Shown in pieces: positions 14,241 to 24,068 of a stretch of DNA of 64,000 bases. A program made the translations under genes and the position numbers. The notes below the pieces were generated by a model. The model saw only the letters and a list, made by a program, of their open reading frames with translations. It did no database searches and was not told the DNA's origin. Positions within the stretch are counted from its first letter, which is position 1. Each line of letters opens with the position of its first letter. Location: assembly GCF_022458865.1 (NCBI RefSeq), contig NZ_JAJNMU010000011.1:186001-250000 (forward strand). The letters are read 5' to 3'. This stretch comes from Paenibacillus periandrae. Its GTDB lineage: Bacteria; Bacillota; Bacilli; Paenibacillales; NBRC-103111.

Positions 14241-15401
14241 ATGAATATCCATGAGTATCAAGGCAAACAGTTGCTGAAGCAATACGGAGTTGCCGTCCCT
14301 AATGGGAAGGTTGCTTTTACAGTGGAAGAAGCGGTTGAGGCTGCACAACAACTCGGAACTCCAGTCGTTGTCGTTAAGGCACAGATTCATGCAGGCGGAC
14401 GCGGTAAAGCAGGCGGCGTTAAAGTAGCCAAAGGCTTGGACGAGGTTCGTACATATGCGGAACAGATCCTGGGCAAAGTTCTGGTTACTCATCAGACAGG
14501 TCCCGAGGGTAAGGAAGTCAAGCGTCTTTTAATTGAAGAAGGCTGTGACATTAAAAAAGAATATTACATTGGGGTCGTTGTTGACCGCGAAACTGGACGC
14601 GTAGTTATGATGGCGTCTGAAGAAGGCGGCACAGAGATCGAGGAAGTAGCCGAGCATTCCCCTGAAAAAATCTTTAAAGAAGTTATTGATCCAGCTATTG
14701 GCTTGCAAGCATTCCAGGCACGTAAGCTTGCTTATGCCATCAAGATTCCTAATGAATTGGTTAATAAAGCCGTGAAGTTCATGGTTGCCTTATACACTGC
14801 GTTTGTTGATAAAGATTGCTCCATTGCAGAAATCAATCCGTTGGTAGTAACAGGCAGCGGAGATGTGATGGCACTTGATGCTAAGCTTAATTTTGATTCC
14901 AATGCTTTGTATCGTCATAAAGATATTTTGGAGCTTCGTGACCTTGAAGAAGAAGATGAGAAGGAAATTCAGGCTTCCAAATATGATCTGAGCTATATTG
15001 CACTAGAAGGAAACATCGGTTGTATGGTCAATGGTGCAGGTCTTGCCATGGCAACAATGGATATTATTAAATATTATGGCGGAAATCCGGCCAACTTCCT
15101 AGACGTAGGGGGCGGTGCAACAACAGAGAAGGTTACAGAAGCGTTCAAAATCATCCTTTCCGACGAAGCAGTTAAAGGTATTTTCGTAAATATCTTCGGT
15201 GGTATTATGAAATGCGATATTATCGCCAATGGTGTTGTTGAAGCTGCCAAGCAATTAGGCCTGACGCGTCCGCTTGTGGTTCGTTTGGAAGGTACTAACG
15301 TTGAGCTCGGCAAAAAAATCTTGAATGAATCCGGTTTGAATATCGTAACAGCTGACTCGATGGCGGATGGTGCGCAAAAAATCGTGGCTCTGGTTTCCTA
15401 A
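14241..15401 (+). CDS. sucC: succinyl-CoA synthetase beta subunit
   Basis: 386 residues, the normal length. ATP-grasp domain at the N-terminus (MNIHEYQGKQLLKQYGV, then KAQIHAGGRGKAGGVK) and a C-terminal CoA-ligase-like domain (GCMVNGAGLAMATMD, NIFGGIMKCDIIA). With SucD it converts succinyl-CoA to succinate while making a nucleoside triphosphate in the citric acid cycle. TAGGAGG lies upstream of ATG 14241. Co-transcribed with sucD. Confidence 0.97.
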   Translation: MNIHEYQGKQLLKQYGVAVPNGKVAFTVEEAVEAAQQLGTPVVVVKAQIHAGGRGKAGGVKVAKGLDEVRTYAEQILGKVLVTHQTGPEGKEVKRLLIEEGCDIKKEYYIGVVVDRETGRVVMMASEEGGTEIEEVAEHSPEKIFKEVIDPAIGLQAFQARKLAYAIKIPNELVNKAVKFMVALYTAFVDKDCSIAEINPLVVTGSGDVMALDAKLNFDSNALYRHKDILELRDLEEEDEKEIQASKYDLSYIALEGNIGCMVNGAGLAMATMDIIKYYGGNPANFLDVGGGATTEKVTEAFKIILSDEAVKGIFVNIFGGIMKCDIIANGVVEAAKQLGLTRPLVVRLEGTNVELGKKILNESGLNIVTADSMADGAQKIVALVS

Positions 15402-15438
15402 TCATAATTAATTAATCAAGGGATGTGACCTATACCAA

Positions 15439-16368
15439 ATGAGTATTTTAGTAAATAAGGATACAAAAGTTATCACTCAAGGGATCACTGGCTCCGTAGG
15501 TATGTTCCACACTAAGGGTGGTCTTGATTACGGAACACAAATGGTTGGCGGTGTAACACCGGGTAAGGGCGGAACGAAGATTGATATCGAATTGGAAAAT
15601 GGCACTACCGCTTCCCTTCCTGTATTTAATACTGTAGTCGAAGCTCAAAAAGCAACAGGCGCGACAGTTTCCGTTATTTATGTACCTCCTGCTTTTGCGG
15701 CAGATGCTATTTTGGAAGCTATCGATGCCGAGCTGGAATTGGTTATTTGTATCACTGAAGGTATTCCGGTACTGGACATGGTAAAAGTAGCACGTTACCT
15801 GGAAGGCAAGAAAACTCGCTTAATCGGTCCTAACTGCCCAGGCGTAATTACACCAGGTGAATGCAAAATTGGTATCATGCCAGGATACATCCATACACCA
15901 GGTCACGTAGGCGTTGTTTCCCGTAGTGGAACATTGACTTACGAGGCTGTTCATCAATTGACAACACGTGGTATTGGTCAATCGTCAGCTGTTGGTATCG
16001 GTGGAGACCCTGTTAAAGGCTCCGAGTTCATTGATATTTTACGATTGTTCAATGACGATCCAGATACGTATGCCGTTATCATGATTGGTGAAATCGGTGG
16101 AACAGCTGAAGAAGAAGCAGCTGAATGGATCGCGGCTAATATGACGAAACCGGTTGTAGGTTTTATCGGTGGTCAAACGGCTCCTCCAGGAAAAAGAATG
16201 GGCCATGCAGGTGCAATCATTTCCGGTGGTAAAGGAACAGCAGCTGAAAAAGTAGCAACCATGGAGCGCTGCGGACTTAAAGTAGCCCCAACCCCTTCTG
16301 AAATGGGTTCTACTTTAGTCAGTGTTTTGGAAGAAAAAGGACTTTTGGAAAAATGCATCACCAAATAA
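15439..16368 (+). CDS. sucD: succinyl-CoA synthetase alpha subunit
   Basis: 309 residues. N-terminal CoA-binding Rossmann domain (GITGSVGMFHTKGGLDYG), GPNCPGVITPGECKIGIMPG, and MGHAGAIISGG with His256, the residue that carries the phosphate in catalysis. It follows sucC by 37 bases and ends before a strong terminator. Confidence 0.97.
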   Translation: MSILVNKDTKVITQGITGSVGMFHTKGGLDYGTQMVGGVTPGKGGTKIDIELENGTTASLPVFNTVVEAQKATGATVSVIYVPPAFAADAILEAIDAELELVICITEGIPVLDMVKVARYLEGKKTRLIGPNCPGVITPGECKIGIMPGYIHTPGHVGVVSRSGTLTYEAVHQLTTRGIGQSSAVGIGGDPVKGSEFIDILRLFNDDPDTYAVIMIGEIGGTAEEEAAEWIAANMTKPVVGFIGGQTAPPGKRMGHAGAIISGGKGTAAEKVATMERCGLKVAPTPSEMGSTLVSVLEEKGLLEKCITK

Positions 16369-16388
16369 TAAATATCGAGAAATAGGCA

Positions 16389-16430
16389 AGAAGCCTTCTA
16401 CTCCTTAACGGGATTAGGAGGCTTTTTTGT
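16389..16430 (+). terminator. sucCD terminator
   Basis: AAGCCT...AGGCTT stem with CTCC/GG inner pairs, followed by TTTTTT. Confidence 0.85.
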
Positions 16431-16478
16431 ATACCAGACAGACCAAAAGTTGTTCTCAATGGAGGAGTGATATATACT

Positions 16479-17582
16479 ATGGACAATCGAACCCTACTTA
16501 TCATGCTGCATCAAGCCGATGCGATAGGCTGGAAAACCATTTTACGGATCGTCAGTCTTTATGCTGAATTAATCGAGGCTGTGCATGTAACACCTGCTGA
16601 TTGGGTGCGGCTGGGGCTTACAGAAGCCAGAGCCAACGCTGTTGCAAAAGCTTTTATGGAAGCAACGGCGGAGCGGGTAGAGGAAGTAATGGACAAGTAT
16701 CGGTGCAGACAAATTGAGATTATTACGATATTTGACGCCGGTTACCCCTATTTATTGAAGCAAACGTCCGAACCGCCTTGGGTTCTTTATGTTCGAGGAC
16801 GTTTAGAATTATTAAATTCGCCAAGTATAGGAATAGTAGGAACACGAAATCCGACTGTATACGGCCGTAAAATCGCAGAGCAATTTTCTGAGGAGCTGTC
16901 TGCTGCACATGTATGCGTGATCAGCGGATTGGCCAGAGGGATTGACAGTTCAGCACATGTGGGTGCTCTTCGCCAAAAAGGCAGTACGATCGCAGTGTTG
17001 GGATGTGGTATTGATCACATTTATCCTCCCGAGAATAAGTCGCTTTATGTGAGGATAGCCGAGCAAGGCTTACTGGTAAGTGAATACCCGCTCGGCACCA
17101 AATCACATCCCGGGATGTTTCCGCAGCGAAATCGGATTATTGCCGGCTTGAGCTTTGGCATTGTTGTCGTAGAAGCAGCACTCAAAAGCGGTTCACTCAT
17201 TACAGCTGACCAGGCTTTGGAAGAATCACGTGATGTGTTTGCGATTCCTGGTCCCGTATCTTCACCCAAAAGCCAAGGTACTCTCGCGCTCATTAAGCAA
17301 GGTGCCAAGCTCGTCAGCTGTGTAGAGGATATCTTGGAGGAATACCGTCATCGGATAACATCAGACCCGACGAGACATAGTAAGCATGAACAGGAAGAAC
17401 CGCAAAAGCTGTCAGTAGATGAACAAATCATTACGAAGCTTCTGCAGCAAAGGCCCTTAAGTATTGATGAACTGCTAGCGGGAAGTCAATTTACCTTTGG
17501 ACATTTGCACGCAGTTCTGTTAAATTTACTATTGACTAAGCGCGTGGAACAATTACCAGGTTCTCTATACGCTATTTGTTAA
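16479..17582 (+). CDS. dprA: DNA processing protein DprA (Smf)
   Basis: ATG 16479 is preferred to GTG 16467, which lies in the ribosome binding site GGAGGAG. About 367 residues: an N-terminal helical domain, then the Rossmann-like core with GIVGTRNPT, SGLARGID and LGCGIDHIYPPEN, PQRNRIIAGLS, SLITADQALE, and a C-terminal winged-helix part. DprA binds single-stranded DNA and loads RecA during natural transformation. It is intact, unlike comM nearby. Confidence 0.95.
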   Translation: MDNRTLLIMLHQADAIGWKTILRIVSLYAELIEAVHVTPADWVRLGLTEARANAVAKAFMEATAERVEEVMDKYRCRQIEIITIFDAGYPYLLKQTSEPPWVLYVRGRLELLNSPSIGIVGTRNPTVYGRKIAEQFSEELSAAHVCVISGLARGIDSSAHVGALRQKGSTIAVLGCGIDHIYPPENKSLYVRIAEQGLLVSEYPLGTKSHPGMFPQRNRIIAGLSFGIVVVEAALKSGSLITADQALEESRDVFAIPGPVSSPKSQGTLALIKQGAKLVSCVEDILEEYRHRITSDPTRHSKHEQEEPQKLSVDEQIITKLLQQRPLSIDELLAGSQFTFGHLHAVLLNLLLTKRVEQLPGSLYAIC

Positions 17583-17617
17583 ATATATATATCAAAATTG
17601 AGGGGGGAAGGACGCTT

Positions 17618-19702
17618 ATGGCAGATTCTTTAGTCATTGTGGAGTCACCCGCAAAAGCCAAAACAATCGGCAAGTACTTAGGCAGCAAGTTTATTGTAAA
17701 AGCATCAATGGGCCATATACGTGATCTTCCGAAAAGCCAAATTGGTGTTGAAATAAATAATAATTTTGAACCTAAATACATTACGATCCGCGGAAAAGGC
17801 TCAATTCTTAAAGAACTTAAAGATGCCCGAAAAAAAGTGAAAAGAGTTTATCTCGCAGCTGACCCGGATCGTGAAGGTGAAGCGATCGCTTGGCATCTGG
17901 CTCACTATTTGGAGTTGGATGAGGCAGAAGAGTGCCGAGTTGTATTTAATGAGATAACTAAGCAAGCAGTCAAGGATGCTTTTAAAACACCACGTAAGAT
18001 CGATCTTGATCTTGTTAATGCCCAACAGGCCCGCCGTATTCTGGATCGCCTTGTTGGTTACAAAATCAGTCCGCTGCTCTGGAAAAAGGTTAAAAAAGGC
18101 TTGTCTGCCGGACGGGTTCAATCTGTAGCCGTAAAGCTTATTTTCGATCGTGAAAATGAAGTAAAAGCATTTGTTCCTGAAGAATATTGGTCCATCACCG
18201 CAAAGCTTTTAGCTGGTACCAGCGAGTTTGAAGCCAAGTTTCATAGTATACATGGTGAAAAGAAAGAACTGAATAATGAGCAAGAAGTGAATGAAATCCT
18301 AAAAGGCTTGGAAAAAGCCAAGTATGTGATCCAAGAGGTTAAAGAAAAAGAGCGCTTGCGTAATCCGTCGCCTCCTTTTATTACGAGCTCCTTGCAGCAG
18401 GAAGCTGCCCGTAAGCTGAACTTCCGTGCATCCAAAACGATGTCGGTAGCTCAACAATTATATGAAGGTATAGAACTCGGGAGTGAAGGAACAGTAGGTT
18501 TAATTACTTACATGCGTACAGACTCAACTAGAGTTTCGCCAATTGCTCAAGAAGAAGCCAAGGAATTTATTATGAACAAATATGGGGAAGCTTTTTATCC
18601 GGAAACACCCCGTGTATATATCAAGAAAGCAGCTAATGCCCAGGATGCGCATGAAGCGATCCGCCCCAGCTCTATATTGCGGGAGCCTGATCAGATGAAA
18701 GAGCACTTGAGTCGTGATCAGCATCGTTTGTATAAGCTTGTCTGGGAACGATTCATAGCCAGCCAAATGGCTTCAGCCATTCTCGATACAATGACTGTGG
18801 ATATCTCTGCAGGTGATGCTGTGTTTCGTGCAGCAGGATCCAAAATGAAATTTCCCGGTTTTATGAAAGTATATGTTGAAGGCAACGATGATGGTACGAC
18901 AGAAGAAGACAAGCTGCTTCCCCCATTGCAAAAGGGAGATAAGCTGAAGAAGAATCAACTTGAGCCTAAGCAGCACTTTACACAGCCTCCCCCGCGTTAT
19001 ACAGAAGCGCGATTGGTAAGGGCTCTGGAAGAGATGGGAATCGGTCGGCCAAGTACATATGCACCGACGCTGGAGACGATTCAGAAGCGCGGCTATGTAG
19101 CCATTGATGAGAAGAAGTTTGTTCCTACGGAGCTTGGTGAACTGGTCATCCAGCAAATGATTGAGTATTTTCCTGAGATTCTGGATATCGAGTTTACAGC
19201 TCACATGGAAGGTGAGCTTGACAATGTTGAAGGTGGAACTGAGAACTGGGTCAAGGTACTCGGAGATTTTTATGAATCCTTCGAAAAACGGCTGGAATTT
19301 GCTGAAGAAGAAATGGAAAAAATCGAAATCAAAGATGAAGTCTCGGATGAAATTTGCGAAAAGTGTGGGCTTCATCTCGTATATAAAATGGGGAGATTTG
19401 GAAAGTTCCTTGCTTGCTCGGGTTTCCCTGACTGTCGGAATACGAAACCCATTGTGAAGGACATCGGGGTGATCTGTCCAACCTGTAAGGAGGGTCATAT
19501 CATTGAACGCCGCAGTAAAAAAGGTAGAATTTTTTATGGCTGTGACCAATACCCTACCTGTGAATTCGTTTCCTGGGATAAGCCAGTGGAGCAACCTTGT
19601 CCCAAATGTGGTTCCATGCTGATCGAAAAAAGAAACAAGAACGGTGTTTTTCATCAATGTGTTCAGTGTGATTTTAAAGAAGAGATTCAGGAAAATGATT
19701 AA
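17618..19702 (+). CDS. topA: DNA topoisomerase I
   Basis: ATG 17618 chosen behind GGGGGGAAGG; the frame upstream to 17576 has no such site. 694 residues: TOPRIM (VIVESPAKAKTIGKYLG, DPDREGEAIAWH), the ITYMRTDSTR active site with Tyr298, and three C-terminal four-cysteine zinc ribbons (starting CEKCGLH, CPTCKEG and CPKCGSM). It relaxes negative supercoils. The gene overlaps no neighbour and precedes trmFO, as in other Bacillales. Confidence 0.97.
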   Translation: MADSLVIVESPAKAKTIGKYLGSKFIVKASMGHIRDLPKSQIGVEINNNFEPKYITIRGKGSILKELKDARKKVKRVYLAADPDREGEAIAWHLAHYLELDEAEECRVVFNEITKQAVKDAFKTPRKIDLDLVNAQQARRILDRLVGYKISPLLWKKVKKGLSAGRVQSVAVKLIFDRENEVKAFVPEEYWSITAKLLAGTSEFEAKFHSIHGEKKELNNEQEVNEILKGLEKAKYVIQEVKEKERLRNPSPPFITSSLQQEAARKLNFRASKTMSVAQQLYEGIELGSEGTVGLITYMRTDSTRVSPIAQEEAKEFIMNKYGEAFYPETPRVYIKKAANAQDAHEAIRPSSILREPDQMKEHLSRDQHRLYKLVWERFIASQMASAILDTMTVDISAGDAVFRAAGSKMKFPGFMKVYVEGNDDGTTEEDKLLPPLQKGDKLKKNQLEPKQHFTQPPPRYTEARLVRALEEMGIGRPSTYAPTLETIQKRGYVAIDEKKFVPTELGELVIQQMIEYFPEILDIEFTAHMEGELDNVEGGTENWVKVLGDFYESFEKRLEFAEEEMEKIEIKDEVSDEICEKCGLHLVYKMGRFGKFLACSGFPDCRNTKPIVKDIGVICPTCKEGHIIERRSKKGRIFYGCDQYPTCEFVSWDKPVEQPCPKCGSMLIEKRNKNGVFHQCVQCDFKEEIQEND

Positions 19703-19758
19703 TTAATCGCTCTATTGGCGTATTCAATTTCGAAAGATAATCGTAGGAGGATTTTATT

Positions 19759-21081
19759 GTGTCAGAATTACCAAGTGTTACCGTAATCGGGGCTGGCTTG
19801 GCTGGCAGTGAAGCTGCTTGGCAAATTGCTAATCAAGGCGTCCCTGTTATTTTATACGAAATGCGTCCTGTGAAGAAAACACCTGCTCATATTTCGGATC
19901 AGTTTGCTGAATTGGTATGCAGCAATTCACTTAGAGCAAATGGGCTAGCTAACGCTGTAGGTGTATTAAAGGAAGAAATGCGTCACCTTAATTCGTTGAT
20001 CCTTCGTTGTGCCGACAAGCATGCGGTTCCTGCTGGCGGGGCGCTGGCTGTGGATCGTGATGGTTTCTCAGGGGAAGTAACCTCCTTGCTGCGCAATCAT
20101 CCGCTGATTGAGGTGCGGAATGCAGAGCTGGAATCGCTGCCTGAGGGGATAACAGTAGTGGCAACAGGCCCGCTGACATCACCATCGCTTTCTGCACATC
20201 TGCAGCAGCTGATGGGGGAAGAATATCTATATTTTTATGATGCTGCCGCTCCTATCATCGAGAAGGATTCCATTGATATGAGCAAGGTATATCTGGCATC
20301 TCGCTACGATAAAGGAGAAGCTGCTTATCTGAACTGTCCCATGACTGAGGAAGAGTTTAATATTTTTCATGATGCTCTTGTGTCAGCAGAGGTAGCGCCG
20401 ATCAAAGATTTTGAAAAAGAGATTTATTTTGAAGGCTGTATGCCCATAGAGGTCATGTCACAAAGAGGCAAGCAAACGGCATTATTCGGCCCTATGAAGC
20501 CGGTAGGTTTGATCAATCCGCACACAAATGAGCTTCCGTATGCTGTCGTTCAATTACGTCAGGATAATGCCGCAGGAACCTTATACAATATGGTTGGGTT
20601 TCAAACCCACTTAAAATGGGGAGAGCAAAAACGGGTGTTTTCGTTAATCCCCGGATTGGAAAATGCGGAGTTTGTCCGTTACGGTGTGATGCATCGCAAT
20701 ACTTTTATTAATTCTCCCAAGCTGCTGAAGCCAACCTATCAGTTCGTCAACAGGGACAATTTGTTTTTTGCAGGTCAGATGACCGGTGTTGAAGGCTATG
20801 TTGAGTCTGCAGCCTCCGGATTAATTGCGGGAATAAATGCAGGACGTTTTGCAAAAGGTAAAGAATGTGTGGTATTACCGCTGGATACGACACTGGGCAG
20901 TATGGCTAATTATATAACTACTGCAGATTTCAATCATTTTCAACCGATGAATGCCAATTTTGGACTTTTGCCGCTTTTGGGTGAACGATTTAAAAGCAAA
21001 AAGCTTAAAAATGAAAAAATTGCTCAGCGTGCTATTGAGAAAATTCAGAATTTTTCACAAAACGAATACAATTTAACTTGA
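19759..21081 (+). CDS. trmFO: tRNA (uracil-54-C5)-methyltransferase, folate and FAD dependent
   Basis: GTG start at 19759 with GGAGG upstream; 440 residues. FAD-binding GAGLAGSEAAW at the N-terminus, VCSNSLRANGL and YFEGCMPIEVM with the conserved cysteines, and FAGQMTGVEGYVESAASG near the end. It makes ribothymidine at position 54 of tRNA using methylenetetrahydrofolate. The usual next gene, xerC (codV), is absent here. Confidence 0.96.
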   Translation: MSELPSVTVIGAGLAGSEAAWQIANQGVPVILYEMRPVKKTPAHISDQFAELVCSNSLRANGLANAVGVLKEEMRHLNSLILRCADKHAVPAGGALAVDRDGFSGEVTSLLRNHPLIEVRNAELESLPEGITVVATGPLTSPSLSAHLQQLMGEEYLYFYDAAAPIIEKDSIDMSKVYLASRYDKGEAAYLNCPMTEEEFNIFHDALVSAEVAPIKDFEKEIYFEGCMPIEVMSQRGKQTALFGPMKPVGLINPHTNELPYAVVQLRQDNAAGTLYNMVGFQTHLKWGEQKRVFSLIPGLENAEFVRYGVMHRNTFINSPKLLKPTYQFVNRDNLFFAGQMTGVEGYVESAASGLIAGINAGRFAKGKECVVLPLDTTLGSMANYITTADFNHFQPMNANFGLLPLLGERFKSKKLKNEKIAQRAIEKIQNFSQNEYNLT

Positions 21082-21149
21082 ATCGAAAAGCGGTACTATG
21101 ATAATATAAGTTTTGGGCTTATTTAAATAAGATAATATCGTGAATACAT

Positions 21150-21200
21150 GAACCTCTTATCGCGGCTGCCTGATTTTATGCGACTCGATCGAGGTTTTTC
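21150..21200 (+). terminator. probable trmFO terminator
   Basis: AACCTC (21151-21156) pairs with GAGGTT (21191-21196) with inner pairing, followed by a T run. It separates trmFO from hslV. Confidence 0.55.
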
Positions 21201-21248
21201 TATTGTATGATCCTGGTTTAAAGTTTACTTTCTGGAGGTAGGTTTTGG

Positions 21249-21794
21249 ATGGAGCAAACCTTTCATGCAACAACGATTTTTGCTATTAAGCATCAAGGTA
21301 AAGGTGCGATTGCCGGAGATGGACAAGTAACTTTCGGTAATAGCATGGTCATGAAAAATTCAGCAAAAAAAGTGAGAAGACTGTACCGTGGCAAGGTGGT
21401 AGCAGGTTTTGCAGGAAGTGTTGCGGATGCGATTACTTTATTTGAAAAGTTCGAAGCCAAGCTTGAGGAGCATCAAGGCAATCTTCAACGGGCTGCTGTA
21501 GAGCTTGCCAAGGAATGGCGGTCTGACCGTGTGCTGCGCAGGCTGGAAGCGATGATGATCGTAATGGATGCCCATTATGTACTTTTGATTTCGGGGAATG
21601 GTGAAATTATTGAGCCTGATGACGGGATCTTGGCAATTGGTTCAGGCGGCTCTTTTGCGCTGGCGGCTGGACGTGCGCTTCATCGTTATGCTCCTCAAAT
21701 GAGTGCTAAGGAAATTGCGCAGGCTGCTTTAACCATGGCTGCTGAGATATGTGTGTTTACCAATCACAACATTATAGTGGAAGAAATCGAATAG
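21249..21794 (+). CDS. hslV: HslV (ClpQ) protease subunit
   Basis: 181 residues. TTIFAIKHQGKGAIAGDGQV, GFAGSVADAITLFEKFE, AIGSGGSFALAAGRAL and an end in IIVEEIE place it firmly in the family. It forms the proteolytic chamber under the HslU ATPase ring. The N-terminus reads MEQTFHATTIF: six residues between Met and the Thr-Thr of the E. coli enzyme. B. subtilis ClpQ begins MSSFHATTIF (recalled) and uses its N-terminal Ser. Here residue 2 is Glu, so the nucleophile is uncertain (see findings). Confidence 0.95.
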   Translation: MEQTFHATTIFAIKHQGKGAIAGDGQVTFGNSMVMKNSAKKVRRLYRGKVVAGFAGSVADAITLFEKFEAKLEEHQGNLQRAAVELAKEWRSDRVLRRLEAMMIVMDAHYVLLISGNGEIIEPDDGILAIGSGGSFALAAGRALHRYAPQMSAKEIAQAALTMAAEICVFTNHNIIVEEIE

Positions 21795-21812
21795 GATGAG
21801 GGAGGTATTCTC

Positions 21813-23207
21813 TTGAAGCATACAGCTTTGACCCCCAGAGAGGTGGTCGCCAAGTTAGACCAGTACATTATAGGTCAAAAAAATGCCAAAAAATCGGTTG
21901 CTGTCGCTCTTCGTAATCGGTATCGCCGTAGCTTGCTTGATGAATCCATAAAGAACGAAATTGTGCCTAAAAACATTTTAATGATTGGACCTACAGGAGT
22001 CGGTAAAACAGAGATTGCCAGACGTTTAGCCAAACTGGTCAATGCTCCCTTTGTTAAAGTCGAAGCGACCAAGTTTACCGAGGTTGGTTATGTTGGACGT
22101 GATGTTGAAGCGATGGTCAGAGATTTGGTTGAGACTTCGATTCGCATTGTCAAAGCTGAGCGCACTGAGAAATTAAAAGATAAAGCGGAACAGATGGCAA
22201 ATGATCGGATTGTTTCTATTTTAATACCAGGAACCAATAAGCAGAAAACACAACGTAACCCTTTGGAAATGTTATTTGGCAATGCCGGAAACTCGGAGCC
22301 GCAGGAACAAGAAGAAGATTATAATGTGATTTCCCGCAAGCAGGAGCTAAAGGAGCAGCTGCTGAAAGGTCTTCTTGAAGATAAGACAATAGAGATTGAA
22401 GTGGAAGATAGTGCACCGAATATGCTGGATATGTTATCGGGTCAGGGAAATGAGCAGTCCGGAATGAATATGCAGGAAATGTTTGGAAGCTTGATGCCCA
22501 AGAAAATGAAAAAACGTAAGCTGACCATCAAGGAAGCCAGAAAAGTATTGACACAGGAAGAAGCCCAAAAGCTGTTGGAAATGGATGAGGTCATACAGGA
22601 AGCGATCCTGCGTGTCGAACAGCTTGGGATTATATTTATAGATGAAATCGATAAGATCTGCAGCTCCGGCCGCGGCAGTGGTCCTGATGTTTCACGGGAA
22701 GGTGTGCAGAGAGATATACTGCCTATCGTTGAAGGGTCTACAGTAATGACCAAATACGGCCCGGTTCAAACCGATTATATTCTCTTTATTGCTGCTGGTG
22801 CTTTTCATATTGCCAAACCGTCCGATTTAATTCCTGAACTTCAAGGGAGATTTCCGATTCGGGTGGAATTAAGCAGCTTAACCGAGCAGGACTTTATACT
22901 CATTTTAAAAGAACCGCAATACTCATTAACAAAGCAGTATACGGCTCTTTTGGAAACCGAAGGTATCCAGGTCAATTTTTCTGATGCTGCAATTGAAGAA
23001 ATTGCTCGTATTGCCGCAGAGGTTAATCAGAACACAGACAATATCGGGGCCAGACGTTTACACACCATACTTGAAAAATTACTGGAGGATTTGTCCTTCG
23101 AAGCTCCAGAAATCACGCTTGAACAAATTCTTATTACTCCGGAATATGTAAGAGAGAAGCTTTCGGATATTGTCCAAAACCGAGATCTGAGCCAATACAT
23201 TTTATAA
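21813..23207 (+). CDS. hslU: HslU (ClpY) ATPase subunit
   Basis: TTG start with GGGAGGT upstream; 464 residues. TPREVVAKLDQYIIGQKNAK, Walker A GPTGVGKT (59-66), Walker B IIFIDEIDK, an inserted I-domain of acidic and Met-rich sequence between them, and a C-terminal ILITPEYVREKL ending in the hydrophobic tail that docks in HslV. It unfolds substrates for HslV. 18 bases after hslV. Confidence 0.97.
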   Translation: MKHTALTPREVVAKLDQYIIGQKNAKKSVAVALRNRYRRSLLDESIKNEIVPKNILMIGPTGVGKTEIARRLAKLVNAPFVKVEATKFTEVGYVGRDVEAMVRDLVETSIRIVKAERTEKLKDKAEQMANDRIVSILIPGTNKQKTQRNPLEMLFGNAGNSEPQEQEEDYNVISRKQELKEQLLKGLLEDKTIEIEVEDSAPNMLDMLSGQGNEQSGMNMQEMFGSLMPKKMKKRKLTIKEARKVLTQEEAQKLLEMDEVIQEAILRVEQLGIIFIDEIDKICSSGRGSGPDVSREGVQRDILPIVEGSTVMTKYGPVQTDYILFIAAGAFHIAKPSDLIPELQGRFPIRVELSSLTEQDFILILKEPQYSLTKQYTALLETEGIQVNFSDAAIEEIARIAAEVNQNTDNIGARRLHTILEKLLEDLSFEAPEITLEQILITPEYVREKLSDIVQNRDLSQYIL

Positions 23208-23247
23208 ACATTTATTATAACCGTTGGACGCACTGGGAGGCAGTTTC

Positions 23248-24021
23248 ATGACATTATTAGAAAAAACACGAACCTTGAACAGATTACTGCAAAAAGAAGC
23301 GGGGAATCCCGTCAGTTTTCTGAATATGGCGAGTGTGCTGAGTGACATTCTGCATGCCAATATATATGTAGTTAGTCGTAAGGGCAAGGTTCTGGGCAGA
23401 GCATTCGATACGGATGTTCAGGATGAAATATTGTCCGCAACGCTTGGCAGTGAGAACCGATTTCCGGAAGATTATAATCAATTATTGCTCAAAATTAACG
23501 AAACTTCATCGAATATGGGCGCGGAAAGTGAATATCATGTTTTCGGCGAAGAGGCATCCGCGGCGAATATCTTCATTACCATTGTACCTGTCATAGGGGG
23601 CGGTGAAAGATTGGGCACCTTGATTTTGACTCGCTGGAACCATGCGTTTATTGATGATGATCTCATATTGGCTGAATATGGCTCAACCGTAGTAGCGATG
23701 GAAATCCTGCATGAAAAAGCAGAGCAGATAGAGGTAGAAACTCGCAGCAAAGCGGTTGTACAGGTCGCTGTTGGTTCACTCTCGTTCAGTGAACTCGAAG
23801 CAGTTGAACATATTTTTGAGCAATTGGAAGGAAGCGAGGGGCTCCTTGTCGCAAGTAAAATAGCGGATCGTGTCGGAATAACAAGATCTGTGATAGTGAA
23901 TGCGATGAGAAAACTCGAAAGTGCCGGGGTTATTGAGACGAGATCCTTAGGTATGAAAGGCACCTATATTCGTGTTCTTAATGATCAATTGATGACCGGA
24001 TTGCAAAGTATAAAGTTATAG
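23248..24021 (+). CDS. codY: GTP-sensing transcriptional pleiotropic repressor CodY
   Basis: ATG 23248 chosen: GGGAGG lies 7 bases upstream and the protein then begins MTLLEKTRTLNRLLQ, as in other CodY. 257 residues: GAF domain that binds branched-chain amino acids, linker, then a winged helix-turn-helix (ASKIADRVGITRSVIVNAMRK). It represses genes of nitrogen and amino acid use when nutrients are plentiful. Last gene before the flagellar operon, with its own terminator. Confidence 0.97.
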   Translation: MTLLEKTRTLNRLLQKEAGNPVSFLNMASVLSDILHANIYVVSRKGKVLGRAFDTDVQDEILSATLGSENRFPEDYNQLLLKINETSSNMGAESEYHVFGEEASAANIFITIVPVIGGGERLGTLILTRWNHAFIDDDLILAEYGSTVVAMEILHEKAEQIEVETRSKAVVQVAVGSLSFSELEAVEHIFEQLEGSEGLLVASKIADRVGITRSVIVNAMRKLESAGVIETRSLGMKGTYIRVLNDQLMTGLQSIKL

Positions 24022-24038
24022 TTAAATTACAGGTTTTA

Positions 24039-24068
24039 AGCCCTATATCTAAAATATAGGGCTTTTTT
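24039..24068 (+). terminator. codY terminator
   Basis: AGCCCTATAT/ATATAGGGCT stem followed by TTTTTT. It separates hslVU-codY from the flagellar operon, so the flagellar operon needs its own promoter. Confidence 0.92.

Noticed and set aside
18773..19657. 294-codon open frame on the minus strand within topA
   Set aside because: Antisense shadow of topA; Phe/Leu/His-rich translation, no ribosome binding site, no family motifs.
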